In this document: one piece after another, positions 1 to 7,418 of the stretch
How positions within the stretch are numbered: the first letter of the stretch is position 1
How the letters are laid out: the number at the start of each line of letters is the position of its first letter
DNA from: Phil1 sp964487565
Lineage (GTDB): Bacteria; Bacillota; Clostridia; Christensenellales; CAG-138
NCBI GenBank assembly: GCA_964487565.1
Contig: CAZARN010000008.1
Location: 1 to 64,000 of the forward strand
Reading direction: 5' to 3'
DNA: 64,000 nucleotides
Notes under the pieces: generated by a model
The model's input: the letters and a program-made list of their open reading frames with translations, nothing else
Told to the model about the DNA's origin: nothing
Databases searched by the model: none
Translations under genes and position numbers: made by a program

Positions 1-134
1 CCTGCTGATAGCCGCCCTGCGGACGGTCGCCGCGCTGCTGATAGCCGCCCTGCGGACGGTCGCCGCGCTGCTGATAGCCGCCCTGCTGCGGACGGTCGCC
101 GCGCTGCTGATAGCCGCCCTGTTGCGGACGGTCG
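1..134 (-). repeat. 33/36-bp in-frame tandem repeats inside infB
   Basis: At least four copies of a 33- or 36-bp unit run to the window edge. Each encodes RGDRPQGGYQQ or RGDRPQQGGYQQ, the longer form having one extra Gln. Copies are nearly identical at the DNA level and differ by whole codons, so the frame is kept. The array probably continues beyond position 1. Confidence 0.9.
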
Positions 135-769
135 TATACGTTTTGCACCTGCGGCTGCGCCTTGTAACCCTCTATCGGGGATCGGGGCGCGCTCTGCGGG
201 CGCTGCTCGGGCTTCTTCTCAACGACAGGCTCCGCCTGCGCCGGCGCGGTTTCGACCGGCTTCGCCTGCGCCGAAGGGATATCCTTCTTGTCGTCTTTGG
301 GTTCGGGTTCTTTCACCTCGACCGCTTCCTTTGCAGGCGCGGGTTTTACCTCGCTCACGCGCTCGGTGACAGGTGTGGCATTCACTTCGTTCTTCACAGG
401 TTCCGTCTTCTTTTCCTCTTCCGTTTTCACAGCTGGTTCGGCTTTCTTTTCCGGCGCGGGCTTTTCCGCCGCGGGTTCCGCTTCACGCTTGACTTCGGGC
501 GCGGGCATGACGATCTCCGGTTCATCGCTGCCGACATGGTATACGGAATCGGCCTCGCCTTCACGAAGCTCCTTGAGCCGTTCCGCGCGCTCGTTTTCGA
601 TGCGCTCCTTTTCGGCGTTCTTTTCTTTTTCTATAAGCTGGGCTTCCGCACGCCTCACCTGGGCAAGCGTATCGCCGATGTCATTATGGGTTTTCTTTAT
701 ACGTTCAAAGAGCTCCTTCGCTTCCGTTTCAAGCTCTTTTGCCGAATCCATGAATTTCGTTTTCGCCAT
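1..769 (-). CDS. infB: Translation initiation factor IF-2, N-terminal part (cut by window edge)
   Basis: The reading frame is open to the window edge, so only about 256 N-terminal residues are visible and the GTPase domain lies outside. The identity is inferred from the conserved order nusA-ylxR-ylxQ-infB and from the long, charged, Lys/Glu/Pro/Ala-rich linker typical of IF-2 before its G domain. The first 60 residues form a charged helical segment (MAKTKFMDSAKELETEAKEL), followed by an E/K/P/A-rich stretch and then an Arg/Gln/Gly/Tyr repeat. IF-2 positions initiator tRNA on the 30S subunit. The ATG at 769 has a G-rich ribosome site 7 nt upstream; an ATG at 772 overlaps the ylxQ stop as ATGA. 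The conserved part is not visible, so another repeat-rich protein is not excluded. Confidence 0.75.
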   Translation of the reverse strand, partial: MAKTKFMDSAKELETEAKELFERIKKTHNDIGDTLAQVRRAEAQLIEKEKNAEKERIENERAERLKELREGEADSVYHVGSDEPEIVMPAPEVKREAEPAAEKPAPEKKAEPAVKTEEEKKTEPVKNEVNATPVTERVSEVKPAPAKEAVEVKEPEPKDDKKDIPSAQAKPVETAPAQAEPVVEKKPEQRPQSAPRSPIEGYKAQPQVQNVYDRPQQGGYQQRGDRPQQGGYQQRGDRPQGGYQQRGDRPQGGYQQ

Positions 770-1098
770 CATTCCACCCCCGTGTCTTTTTGTGTGTATG
801 CCGCATCGTATGAGGCTTTTATCATTCTTACGAAATTGTCGTCCGTCACGACCGCGATCATGCGGCCGGGCTTACCTATCGTCACGCCCATATCATCCGT
901 TTCAAGCGCTTCGATCCCCGCGCGCGAACACATGCCGCGGTAGCGCTGCTTCGTTGCGTCCGACGCCGCGCTGTCAAGCAAAACAAGTTTTGCCTTTCCC
1001 GCGCGCACCAGCTTCTCGCAGACGAAATCGCCCGCCTGACATTTGCCCGCCTTCATCGCAAGGCCCATCGCTCCCCGAAACTTCGCGTCAAGTGTCAA
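769..1098 (-). CDS. ylxQ: L7Ae/L30e-family RNA-binding protein YlxQ
   Basis: This small basic protein (109 aa) has the ribosomal L7Ae/YlxQ fold signature: a glycine-rich start (RGAMGLAMKAGKCQAGDF), a central LVLLDSAASDATKQR segment and a C-terminal GKPGRMIAVVTDDNF segment. Members bind kink-turn RNA; the role of YlxQ itself is poorly defined. It sits between ylxR and infB as in most Firmicutes. The start chosen is TTG at 1098, because AGGAG lies exactly 7 nt upstream and the resulting length fits the family; it begins inside the 3' end of ylxR. The stop overlaps an ATG of the next gene (ATGA), suggesting coupled translation. Confidence 0.85.
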   Translation of the reverse strand: MTLDAKFRGAMGLAMKAGKCQAGDFVCEKLVRAGKAKLVLLDSAASDATKQRYRGMCSRAGIEALETDDMGVTIGKPGRMIAVVTDDNFVRMIKASYDAAYTQKDTGVE

Positions 1099-1357
1099 GG
1101 CCCATCTCCTTCCCGAGCTGCTTAAACACCTCGTCGCCGACCTTGTGTTCGAGCGCGCGCTCAAGCGCGCGGGTCTTCCTGGCTTTCTCAAGGCACTCGG
1201 CGTTTTTGCAAAGGTATGCGCCGCGTCCTGAAGCCTTGCCGGTCAGATCTGCCTTGATTTCATTCTCCGGCGTGCGCACGATGCGGATGAGCTCTTTTTT
1301 GGGCATCATCTGCCTGCACGCAACGCACATGCGCATGGGCGTCTTTTTTTCTGCCAT
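1088..1357 (-). CDS. rnpM: YlxR-family RNA-binding protein (RNase P modulator RnpM)
   Basis: An 89-residue YlxR-family protein. Family hallmarks are the N-terminal RMCVACRQMMPKKELIRIVR and the central ASGRGAYLC loop that forms the nucleic-acid-binding surface, with paired cysteines. The B. subtilis member binds RNase P RNA and is called RnpM. The ATG shares one base with the nusA stop codon (TAATG), and its end overlaps the start of ylxQ, so expression is translationally coupled. The length is normal for the family. Confidence 0.92.
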   Translation of the reverse strand: MAEKKTPMRMCVACRQMMPKKELIRIVRTPENEIKADLTGKASGRGAYLCKNAECLEKARKTRALERALEHKVGDEVFKQLGKEMGLDT

Positions 1358-2457
1358 TATTCCTCCGGCATATCTTCTTCGGGTTCGTTATCCCCGAGGG
1401 ATTCTTCATACATATCCATCTCGTGTTCCGCCTGTGACTGGCTCTTGATATCGATCTTCCAGCCCGTGAGCTTCGCCGCGAGGCGCGCGTTCTGGCCCTC
1501 CTTGCCGATGGCAAGCGAAAGCTGCGTATCCGGCACGACCACCTTGGCCGCCTTCTCCGTCTCGTTGATATAGACCATGAGCACCTTTGCAGGGCTGAGC
1601 GCTTTGGCGATATACACGGCGGGATCGCTGTCCCACTCGATTATATCGATCTTTTCGTTGTGCAGCTCGCCCACGATGCGCTCCACGCGGATGCCCTTCT
1701 GTCCCACGCACGCGCCGACCGCGTCGATCTGGGGATCCGTGGAATGGACGGCCACCTTCGTGCGGAAGCCCGCCTCGCGCGCGATGGACTTCACCTGCAC
1801 CACACCGGACATTATTTCAGGCACCTCAAGCTCGAAAAGGCGCTTCACAAGGCCGGGATGGGTGCGTGAAACAAGCACCTGAGGGCCCTTGCTGGTCTTT
1901 CTTACCTCGAGGACGTATACCTTTATGCGGTCGCTGTTGTTGTATTCCTCGCCGGGGATCGTCTCGTTCATCGCGATGAGGCCGTCCGTTTTGCCAAGCT
2001 CAACATAAACGCCGTTCTTCTCCACGCGCTGCACGATGGCGGTGAGTATCTCGTTCTCCTTCTCGACGTATTCCTCAAATATCACGCCGCGCTCCGCCTC
2101 GCGTATGCGCTGAACGACGACCTGCTTTGCCGTTTGCGCCGCGATACGACCGAAATTCTTGGGGTTGGACTCCTCCTCGAGCACGTCGCCCACGTCGAAC
2201 AGGGGATTGATCTTCTTCGCCTGCTCGATCGAGATCTCGATCGTCGGATTTTCGACCTGCTCCACAACGGTCTTGCTGGCAAATATCTGCACCTCGCCCG
2301 TGTCGCGGTCAACGACGGCGCGCACGTTGCCCGTGGTATTATAATTGCGCTTGTAGGCCGCGACGAGCGCCGCCTCAAATGCGTCGATGAGTATGTCCTT
2401 GTTTATCCCGCGCTCCTTTTCGATTGCGTTCAATGCCTCCATGAATTCGGCGTTCAT
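1357..2457 (-). CDS. nusA: Transcription termination/antitermination factor NusA
   Basis: NusA (366 aa) binds RNA polymerase and nascent RNA to modulate pausing, termination and antitermination. Domains in order: an N-terminal RNAP-binding domain (residues 1-125), an S1 domain (about 130-195, ILTAIVQRVEKNGVYVELG), then two KH domains with the VGACVGQKGIRVERIVGEL and LAIGKEGQNARLAAKLTGW motifs. It ends in a short acidic tail and lacks the C-terminal repeats of enterobacterial NusA, as usual in Firmicutes. The ATG at 2457 was chosen over one 15 nt upstream because GGAGG lies 6-7 nt before it. It is the second gene of the rimP operon. Confidence 0.96.
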   Translation of the reverse strand: MNAEFMEALNAIEKERGINKDILIDAFEAALVAAYKRNYNTTGNVRAVVDRDTGEVQIFASKTVVEQVENPTIEISIEQAKKINPLFDVGDVLEEESNPKNFGRIAAQTAKQVVVQRIREAERGVIFEEYVEKENEILTAIVQRVEKNGVYVELGKTDGLIAMNETIPGEEYNNSDRIKVYVLEVRKTSKGPQVLVSRTHPGLVKRLFELEVPEIMSGVVQVKSIAREAGFRTKVAVHSTDPQIDAVGACVGQKGIRVERIVGELHNEKIDIIEWDSDPAVYIAKALSPAKVLMVYINETEKAAKVVVPDTQLSLAIGKEGQNARLAAKLTGWKIDIKSQSQAEHEMDMYEESLGDNEPEEDMPEE

Positions 2458-2489
2458 TTCAATTCCTCCCAAAGTTTATATCAATATCT

Positions 2490-2948
2490 TTATTTGAAAT
2501 CTATATACGGGCGCACGAGCGCGGCGTTCTTGCGCAGCACCGTCGTTTGCTCCCCGTTCTCGCGCTCGATGGTGAAGCTGTCCGCGTCAAACCCGACAAG
2601 TTTGCCCTTAAGCTCCTTTTGCTTGTCCATCGCGGCATAAAGCTTGATCTCTATGATGCTCCCCATGCTGCGCGCATAATCACGGTCTTTTTTCAGCGGA
2701 CGGTCTATGCCCACGCTTGAAACGCAAAGGCAATAGGCTTCCTTTATCGGATCCGCCGCATCGATGAGCGGGTCTACCGCGCGGCTCACGCGCTCGCAAT
2801 CGTCTATGTCGACGCCGGACGGTCTGTCGATATAGATGACGAGGTTCATTTCGCCGTATTCGCGCTCGAACTCTATATCATAAAGCTCAAATCCGAGCTC
2901 TTCTATCTTATCGCGCACGATGAGCGCAACAGTATCCGCAGTTTTCAA
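2490..2948 (-). CDS. rimP: Ribosome maturation factor RimP
   Basis: RimP assists maturation of the 30S subunit. The protein (152 aa from the chosen start) shows the typical N-terminal domain (LGFELYDIEFEREYGEMNLVIYIDRPSG), the DCERVSRAVDPLIDAADPI segment, the V-SVGIDRPL motif and a C-terminal SH3-like barrel (LKGKLVGFDADSF). TTG at 2948 is preferred: GGAGG lies 6 nt upstream and the length matches the family. An upstream ATG would add 14 basic residues overlapping that ribosome site. It is the first gene of the nusA-infB operon. Confidence 0.92.
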   Translation of the reverse strand: MKTADTVALIVRDKIEELGFELYDIEFEREYGEMNLVIYIDRPSGVDIDDCERVSRAVDPLIDAADPIKEAYCLCVSSVGIDRPLKKDRDYARSMGSIIEIKLYAAMDKQKELKGKLVGFDADSFTIERENGEQTTVLRKNAALVRPYIDFK

Positions 2949-3036
2949 ACGGCGCCTCCGTTCCTCAAAATAAAAGAGCGGGAAATACACCCACTCTCAC
3001 AACACTTATGCGGCGCAAAGCCGCCCAACAACCGAT

Positions 3037-3066
3037 ATTATAGCACAGCCGTATACGGCATGGCAA
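3037..3066 (-). promoter_or_regulatory. Promoter of the rimP-nusA-infB operon
   Basis: On the minus strand TTGCCA (3061-3066) and TATAAT (3037-3042) are 18 bp apart, and TGC directly before TATAAT makes an extended -10. The leader of about 80 nt contains a small GC hairpin (GGCG..CGCC, near 3009-3025). Confidence 0.75.
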
Positions 3067-3097
3067 GCTATTTATGCCCGTTCTGCGGGTTTTGGCA

Positions 3098-3126
3098 TTG
3101 ATTGACCGTGTGCAATCTGATATACT
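3098..3126 (+). promoter_or_regulatory. Promoter of the zinc-ribbon membrane protein gene
   Basis: TTGATT (3098-3103), a 17-bp spacer and TATACT (3121-3126) stand 33 bp before the start codon. It is back-to-back with the rimP promoter. Confidence 0.65.
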
Positions 3127-3158
3127 TTTATATACAAATCTCATATGGAGGTATCATA

Positions 3159-4181
3159 ATGGTCTTTTCAGCATTCGGAAAAGCATTTTCCATCCTATTG
3201 AAAAAGCCGGTCCGCCTTTGGGGCGTGTCGCTGTTGGGTACGCTTCTCACCGGCCTTGCCTGCGCGTTCGGCATGCTGCCCATAATCGTGATACCGATCG
3301 TGCTCGTGCTGAACTTCGGCCTCGTTTCCCTTTATTACAAGGGTCTGCACGGCGAGGAGATCAATTCAGACCTCATTTTTGTCGGTTTCAAATCGTTCTG
3401 GAAAACCGCCGGCGGCATGGGCTGGCGCGCATTGTGGACTTTGATATGGAGCCCCGTTCCCGTCGTCAACATCATTAAGCAGTATTCCTATTGTTTCGTG
3501 CCGTATATTCTTCTCACCCGGCCGGATGTATCCGCGACGGAAGCGCTTCGCCTTTCAATGGCCGAAACAAAAGGCTACCGCTGGAAGCTTTTCGGCGCAA
3601 ACGTTCTCCCCGCAATCGCGGTGTTCGTGGCCTCGCTTATCCTTTCCCTCCTCGGGCGCATACCTTATGTCGGCATCCTGTTCATGATCGTGCTTGTGGT
3701 ATTCGTCATCGCGGTCAGCCTGCTTTACCCGCTCTTCATCGGCCTTGTCAACGCCTGCATGTATGACTCCGTTCAGGAGGACCGCAAGATCGCAGCTTCC
3801 CGCCCGAAGGGAAAGACCTGCCCCGGCTGCGGCGCGACGCTTCCCTTTGAAGCCAAGTTCTGCGCCAACTGCGGTTTCAATTTTGCCCAGTCCCAACCGC
3901 AATATCAGCAGCCGCAATATCAGCAGCCGCAATATCAGCAGCCGCAATACCAGCAGCCGCAATACCAGCAGCCGCAGTATCAGCAGCCGCAGTATCAGCA
4001 GCCGCAATACCAGCAACCGCAATATCAGCAGCCGCAGTATCAGCCGACGCAGCAGTTCCAGGAGCCTGTGTTCCAGACGCCGCCTCCCGCATATCAGCCG
4101 CAGCAGCCGCAACAGTATCCGAAGGATGAATCCACGCCCGACGTGCCTTCCGACGGATTCAACCCGCCCGAATCCAAATGA
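3159..4181 (+). CDS. Membrane protein with zinc ribbon and PQYQQ repeats
   Basis: A 340-residue membrane protein. The N-terminal part has four to five hydrophobic segments and resembles DUF975-type integral membrane proteins (segment ATEALRLSMAETKGYRWKLF between helices). It is followed by a double-CxxC zinc ribbon (CPGCGATLPFEAKFCANCG, about residues 225-243). The C-terminal tail contains nine perfect PQYQQ repeats plus a partial copy and a Pro/Gln-rich end. The substrate and role are unknown. Such ribbon-plus-Q-rich tails often sit in the cytosol and mediate protein contacts, but that is inference. The ATG at 3159 has GGAGG 8 nt upstream. It is monocistronic, with its own promoter and terminator. 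Confidence 0.85.
   Translation: MVFSAFGKAFSILLKKPVRLWGVSLLGTLLTGLACAFGMLPIIVIPIVLVLNFGLVSLYYKGLHGEEINSDLIFVGFKSFWKTAGGMGWRALWTLIWSPVPVVNIIKQYSYCFVPYILLTRPDVSATEALRLSMAETKGYRWKLFGANVLPAIAVFVASLILSLLGRIPYVGILFMIVLVVFVIAVSLLYPLFIGLVNACMYDSVQEDRKIAASRPKGKTCPGCGATLPFEAKFCANCGFNFAQSQPQYQQPQYQQPQYQQPQYQQPQYQQPQYQQPQYQQPQYQQPQYQQPQYQPTQQFQEPVFQTPPPAYQPQQPQQYPKDESTPDVPSDGFNPPESK
3897..4043 (+). repeat. 15-bp coding minisatellite (PQYQQ)n
   Basis: Nine tandem 15-bp units of the form CCG-CAR-TAY-CAG-CAR plus a partial tenth encode PQYQQ repeats. Units differ only at synonymous third positions, so length changes by whole units would keep the frame. Confidence 0.95.
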
Positions 4182-4208
4182 CGGAGGCTTCCCCCCAAAA
4201 AAAGCATC

Positions 4209-4240
4209 GACCCCGCGCCAAAAGCGCGGGGTCTGTTTTT
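4209..4240 (+). terminator. Rho-independent terminator, probably bidirectional
   Basis: A perfect 10-bp stem (GACCCCGCGC/GCGCGGGGTC) with a CAAAA loop is followed by TGTTTTT. On the minus strand the same hairpin is followed after five bases by seven Ts, so it may also stop the convergent HAD gene ending at 4245. Confidence 0.9.
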
Positions 4241-4244
4241 CACG

Positions 4245-4958
4245 TTAAACGATGTTCAGCGTCAATTCCCAAAGCGAATGGATATCCCATGCCCTTTCGC
4301 CGTCATAACCGCGATCAAGGCCCGCGCGCAGGATATGGAACGCCGTAAAGCCCAATGCGCGCGCGCCGTCGGCCTCCTTCACATAATCATCCACAAAAAC
4401 GGATTCCGCCGCCGTGACATGAAGCGATGAAAGCGCCATATCGAATATCGCGGGATCGGGTTTGAACGCTCCCGCCCAGGCTGAGTTTACAAACGAATCA
4501 AAATATCCCGCAAGGCCGGCATTGACAAGCGTCATGCGAAGCGATGGCGACGTGTCGCTTATCACGCCCATGCGAAAGCCGCGCGTTTTGAACCATTCAA
4601 GCGTGCGAACGGTTTCAGGATAAGGCTCGAACCCGTTGAGCCACATCATCCCGTTGAGCTTCTCCGCCTTCTCCCCGATATCGGCCCCGCAATAACCCGC
4701 GCGGCGCAGCACACACTCATAATATCTTTTCCAAAAACTGCGTTCCTCGCGAAGGCACGCGGTCTCATCGTCACGGTGCGCGAAAAAGTATTCTTCGGGG
4801 TATTGCGCCTCGTCAAACACGCTCATCATCTGATCGTAACCGTATTTGAAAGGCTTGCCGGTCCATTCCAGCAAAAGCGCATCGCGCGCGCCGTAAAGCT
4901 CGCGCTTCGCATGGGTGAGCGTTGAATCCCTGTCAAAGAACACGGCTTTAAGTTGCAT
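4245..4958 (-). CDS. HAD-superfamily hydrolase (phosphatase-like)
   Basis: A 237-residue haloacid-dehalogenase-fold hydrolase. Motif I is FFDRDSTLT near the N-terminus (DxD nucleophile pair), motif II is the Ser/Thr in MGVISDTS, motif III the Lys in GAFKPDPAIF, and motif IV VFVDDYVKEADGA. The helical cap of about 100 residues between motifs I and II fits subfamily I (phosphoglycolate phosphatase/REG-2-like). The substrate is not predictable. No good promoter was seen in front of it, so it may depend on read-through from nfnAB past a terminator. Confidence 0.85.
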   Translation of the reverse strand: MQLKAVFFDRDSTLTHAKRELYGARDALLLEWTGKPFKYGYDQMMSVFDEAQYPEEYFFAHRDDETACLREERSFWKRYYECVLRRAGYCGADIGEKAEKLNGMMWLNGFEPYPETVRTLEWFKTRGFRMGVISDTSPSLRMTLVNAGLAGYFDSFVNSAWAGAFKPDPAIFDMALSSLHVTAAESVFVDDYVKEADGARALGFTAFHILRAGLDRGYDGERAWDIHSLWELTLNIV

Positions 4959-4996
4959 TTGATGCCCTCCGCGGCGTATTTATCTCGTTTTGTGCT

Positions 4997-5022
4997 CAAA
5001 AGGGCCGCCTGTCCGGCGGCCC
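4997..5022 (-). terminator. Terminator after nfnB
   Basis: On the minus strand an 8-bp GC stem (GGGCCGCC/GGCGGCCC) with a 5-nt loop is followed by TTTTG. It lies between nfnB and the downstream HAD gene. Confidence 0.8.
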
Positions 5023-5041
5023 CGCAAAATTGCCGATCCTT

Positions 5042-6433
5042 TTATTTTGCAGAAAGCTTTTTGTGTATCGCGGCTGCGGCGACCTTGCCGGCGCCCATCG
5101 CAAGTATGACCGTCGCTGCGCCCGAAACGGCGTCGCCGCCGGCATAGACGTATTCGCGGCTGGTCTCGCCGTTGTCATCCGTGATTATGCCGCCCCACTT
5201 TTGCGTGTTAAGGCCGGGGGTGGTGTTGCGGATGAGCGGGTTCGGGGTCTGGCCGATGGCTATGACCACGGTATCCACGTCGAGGGTGAACTCGCTGCCG
5301 GCCTTCGCCACAGGGCGACGGCGTCCGGAAGCATCAGGCTCGCCAAGCTCCATCTCGACGCAGTCTATGCTCTTCACGAAGCCCTTCTCGTCGCCGTGGA
5401 CGGCGGTGGGGTTGCACAGGAGGCGGAAATCGATGCCTTCCTCCTTCGCGTGATGCACTTCCTCGCGGCGGGCGGGCATTTCAGCCTCGCTGCGACGATA
5501 TACGATATAAACATGCTCTGCGCCCATGCGCTTTGCGCAGCGCGCGGCATCCATCGCGACGTTGCCGCCGCCGACCACCGCAACGTTCTTGCCCACATGG
5601 ACAGGCGTGTCGGTATCGGGGAACTTATACGCCTTCATGAGGTTTATGCGGGTGAGGAACTCGTTTGCGCTGTACACGCCGGAAAGGTTCTCGCCCGGGA
5701 TGTGCATGAAGCTCGGAAGGCCCGCGCCCGTGCCGATGAATATTGCCTTGAAGCCTTCGTCCTGCATGAGCTCGTCGAGGGAAATGCACTTTCCGATGAC
5801 CATATTGGTCTTGAGCTTGACGCCGAGCTTGCATACGCCTTCGATCTCGCGGCGGACAAGCGCCTTGGGAAGACGGAATTCCGGGATGCCGTATGACAGC
5901 ACGCCGCCCGGGGTATGCAGGGCTTCGAACATCGTCACATCATAGCCAAGCTTTGCAAGATCGCCCGCGCAGGTCACGCCGGAGGGGCCTGAGCCTATCA
6001 CCGCGACCTTTATGCCGTTTGAAGGCGCGACCTCGACATTGGCCTCGCCGTGCTCCATCGCGTAATCGGAAACGAAACGCTCAAGCCGGCCGATGCCGAC
6101 AGGCTCGCCCTTTATGCCGCGCACGCAGCGCTCCTCGCACTGGGTCTCCTGCGGGCAGACGCGGCCGCATATCGCGGGGAGGGCGCTCGTTTCGCGGATC
6201 TTCTCATATGCGCCCATAAAATCGCCCTTGTTTATGAGAGCGATGAATTCCGGAATTTTCACGTTGACGGGGCATCCTGCCACGCACGGGCTGTTCTTGC
6301 AGTTGAGGCAGCGGGAAGCTTCCTCAAGCGCCATCGCCTCGGTATATCCCAGGGCCACCTCTTTGAAGTTGGTTGCCCTTTCCTTGGGATCCTGCTCGCG
6401 CATGGGGGTCTTTTTCAAAGTCATATTAGCCAT
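5042..6433 (-). CDS. nfnB: NfnAB large subunit (NADPH-binding; GltD-like)
   Basis: A 463-residue GltD-like flavoprotein. The N-terminus has two four-Cys clusters for [4Fe-4S] centres (RCLNCKNSPCVAGCP and CGRVCPQETQCEERC), then an FAD Rossmann motif (VIGSGPSGVTCAGDLAKLG, about residue 145), a second Rossmann motif (VVGGGNVAMDAARCAKRMG) and the C-terminal YVYAGGDAVSGAATVI motif. Alone it could be called a glutamate synthase small subunit. The overlapping upstream gene encodes the partner subunit, so the pair is best read as NADH-dependent reduced ferredoxin:NADP+ oxidoreductase, a cytosolic electron-bifurcating enzyme linking ferredoxin, NADH and NADPH. It overlaps nfnA by 8 bp. Confidence 0.88.
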   Translation of the reverse strand: MANMTLKKTPMREQDPKERATNFKEVALGYTEAMALEEASRCLNCKNSPCVAGCPVNVKIPEFIALINKGDFMGAYEKIRETSALPAICGRVCPQETQCEERCVRGIKGEPVGIGRLERFVSDYAMEHGEANVEVAPSNGIKVAVIGSGPSGVTCAGDLAKLGYDVTMFEALHTPGGVLSYGIPEFRLPKALVRREIEGVCKLGVKLKTNMVIGKCISLDELMQDEGFKAIFIGTGAGLPSFMHIPGENLSGVYSANEFLTRINLMKAYKFPDTDTPVHVGKNVAVVGGGNVAMDAARCAKRMGAEHVYIVYRRSEAEMPARREEVHHAKEEGIDFRLLCNPTAVHGDEKGFVKSIDCVEMELGEPDASGRRRPVAKAGSEFTLDVDTVVIAIGQTPNPLIRNTTPGLNTQKWGGIITDDNGETSREYVYAGGDAVSGAATVILAMGAGKVAAAAIHKKLSAK

Positions 6434-7274
6434 TGCGTACCTCCCCCGTCAGCCTGCAAACGTGCTTTTCAAGGCTTTCGGCCTCTTCTTTTTTATACAT
6501 CGCACCGCGGCGCATGGCCTCGTCGAAATCGACAAGATGGCCGTCAAAATCCGGTCCGTCAACGCAGGCGAATTTCGTTTCGCCGCCGACTGTGACGCGG
6601 CAGCCGCCGCACATGCCGGTGCCGTCAACCATGAGAGAGTTCATGGAAACGACGGTCTTTATGCCGTAAGGACGTGTTAGCTCGCTCACGACCTTCATCA
6701 TCATGATGGGGCCTATGGCGACGACGAGATCATATTTCACGCCCGCCTCGATCTGCTCGCGCAGAACATCCGAAACGAAGCCCTTCTTGCCGTTGCTTCC
6801 GTCATCAGTGGTGATGAAAAGGTTGGTCGAAGCGGACTTGAACTCATCCTCGAGCATTATGAGGTCCTTGTTGCGGAAGCCCACGATCATATCGACATCC
6901 GCGCCGTGCTCCTTGAGCGCCTTTGCTTGCGGATAAGCGATGGCCGTGCCGAGTCCGCCGCCGATAACGGCCGCTTTTTTCACGTTTTCAAAATGAGAGG
7001 GCGTGCCGAGCGGGCCGACGAAATCCTGAAGGCTGTCGCCCTCGTTCAAAAGGCCGAGCTGCTTGGTGGTCTTTCCGACCTCCTGGAATATGATCGTGAT
7101 CTCGCCGGTTTTCCTGTCGTAATCGGCGATGGTGAGGGGTATGCGCTCTCCGTTCTCGTCAACGCGCAGCATTATGAACTGTCCTGCAAGCGCCTTGCGG
7201 GCGACATGCGGAGCGTCGATAACAAACAGCTTGACGTTGGAACTGAGCACGCGCTTTTTAAGTATTTTGTACAT
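6426..7274 (-). CDS. nfnA: NfnAB small subunit (FAD/NAD-binding, [2Fe-2S])
   Basis: A 282-residue ferredoxin-NADP reductase-like protein (PyrK/sulfide dehydrogenase type). It has an FAD-binding barrel (PLTIADYDRKTGEITIIFQ), an NAD-binding motif (AAVIGGGLGTAIAYPQAK) and C-terminal cysteines for a [2Fe-2S] cluster (GTGMCGGCRVTVGGETKFAC). In Nfn the small subunit binds NAD(H) and carries the [2Fe-2S] cluster. The ATG at 7274 is preferred over one 18 nt upstream because AAAGGAG lies 8 nt before it. It is the first gene of a two-gene operon with its own promoter. Confidence 0.88.
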   Translation of the reverse strand: MYKILKKRVLSSNVKLFVIDAPHVARKALAGQFIMLRVDENGERIPLTIADYDRKTGEITIIFQEVGKTTKQLGLLNEGDSLQDFVGPLGTPSHFENVKKAAVIGGGLGTAIAYPQAKALKEHGADVDMIVGFRNKDLIMLEDEFKSASTNLFITTDDGSNGKKGFVSDVLREQIEAGVKYDLVVAIGPIMMMKVVSELTRPYGIKTVVSMNSLMVDGTGMCGGCRVTVGGETKFACVDGPDFDGHLVDFDEAMRRGAMYKKEEAESLEKHVCRLTGEVRNG

Positions 7275-7317
7275 TGCGTGGGCTCCTTTCATAATTGAGT
7301 ATCGTTATATAGATATT

Positions 7318-7346
7318 ATTTTATCTATTTGTTATTTTAGCATCAA
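7318..7346 (-). promoter_or_regulatory. Promoter of nfnAB
   Basis: On the minus strand TTGATG (7341-7346), a 17-bp spacer and TAAAAT (7318-7323) lie in an AT-rich gap 44 bp before the nfnA start. Confidence 0.7.
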
Positions 7347-7418
7347 TCACCGGGCTTTGTACATCCTTTGCGTCATAGAATATATCTCGCCGGTCATGCC
7401 TTTTGGGATATGACGACA

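Noticed and set aside
1..134. Tandem repeats resembling a CRISPR array
   Set aside because: There are no spacers; units are contiguous and keep the infB reading frame.
122..1448. Long plus-strand open frames opposite infB-nusA
   Set aside because: They lack ribosome sites and are low-complexity mirrors of the real genes on the minus strand.
3555..4112. Minus-strand open frame with leucine/arginine repeats
   Set aside because: It is the complement of the PQYQQ minisatellite and has no start signal or family features.
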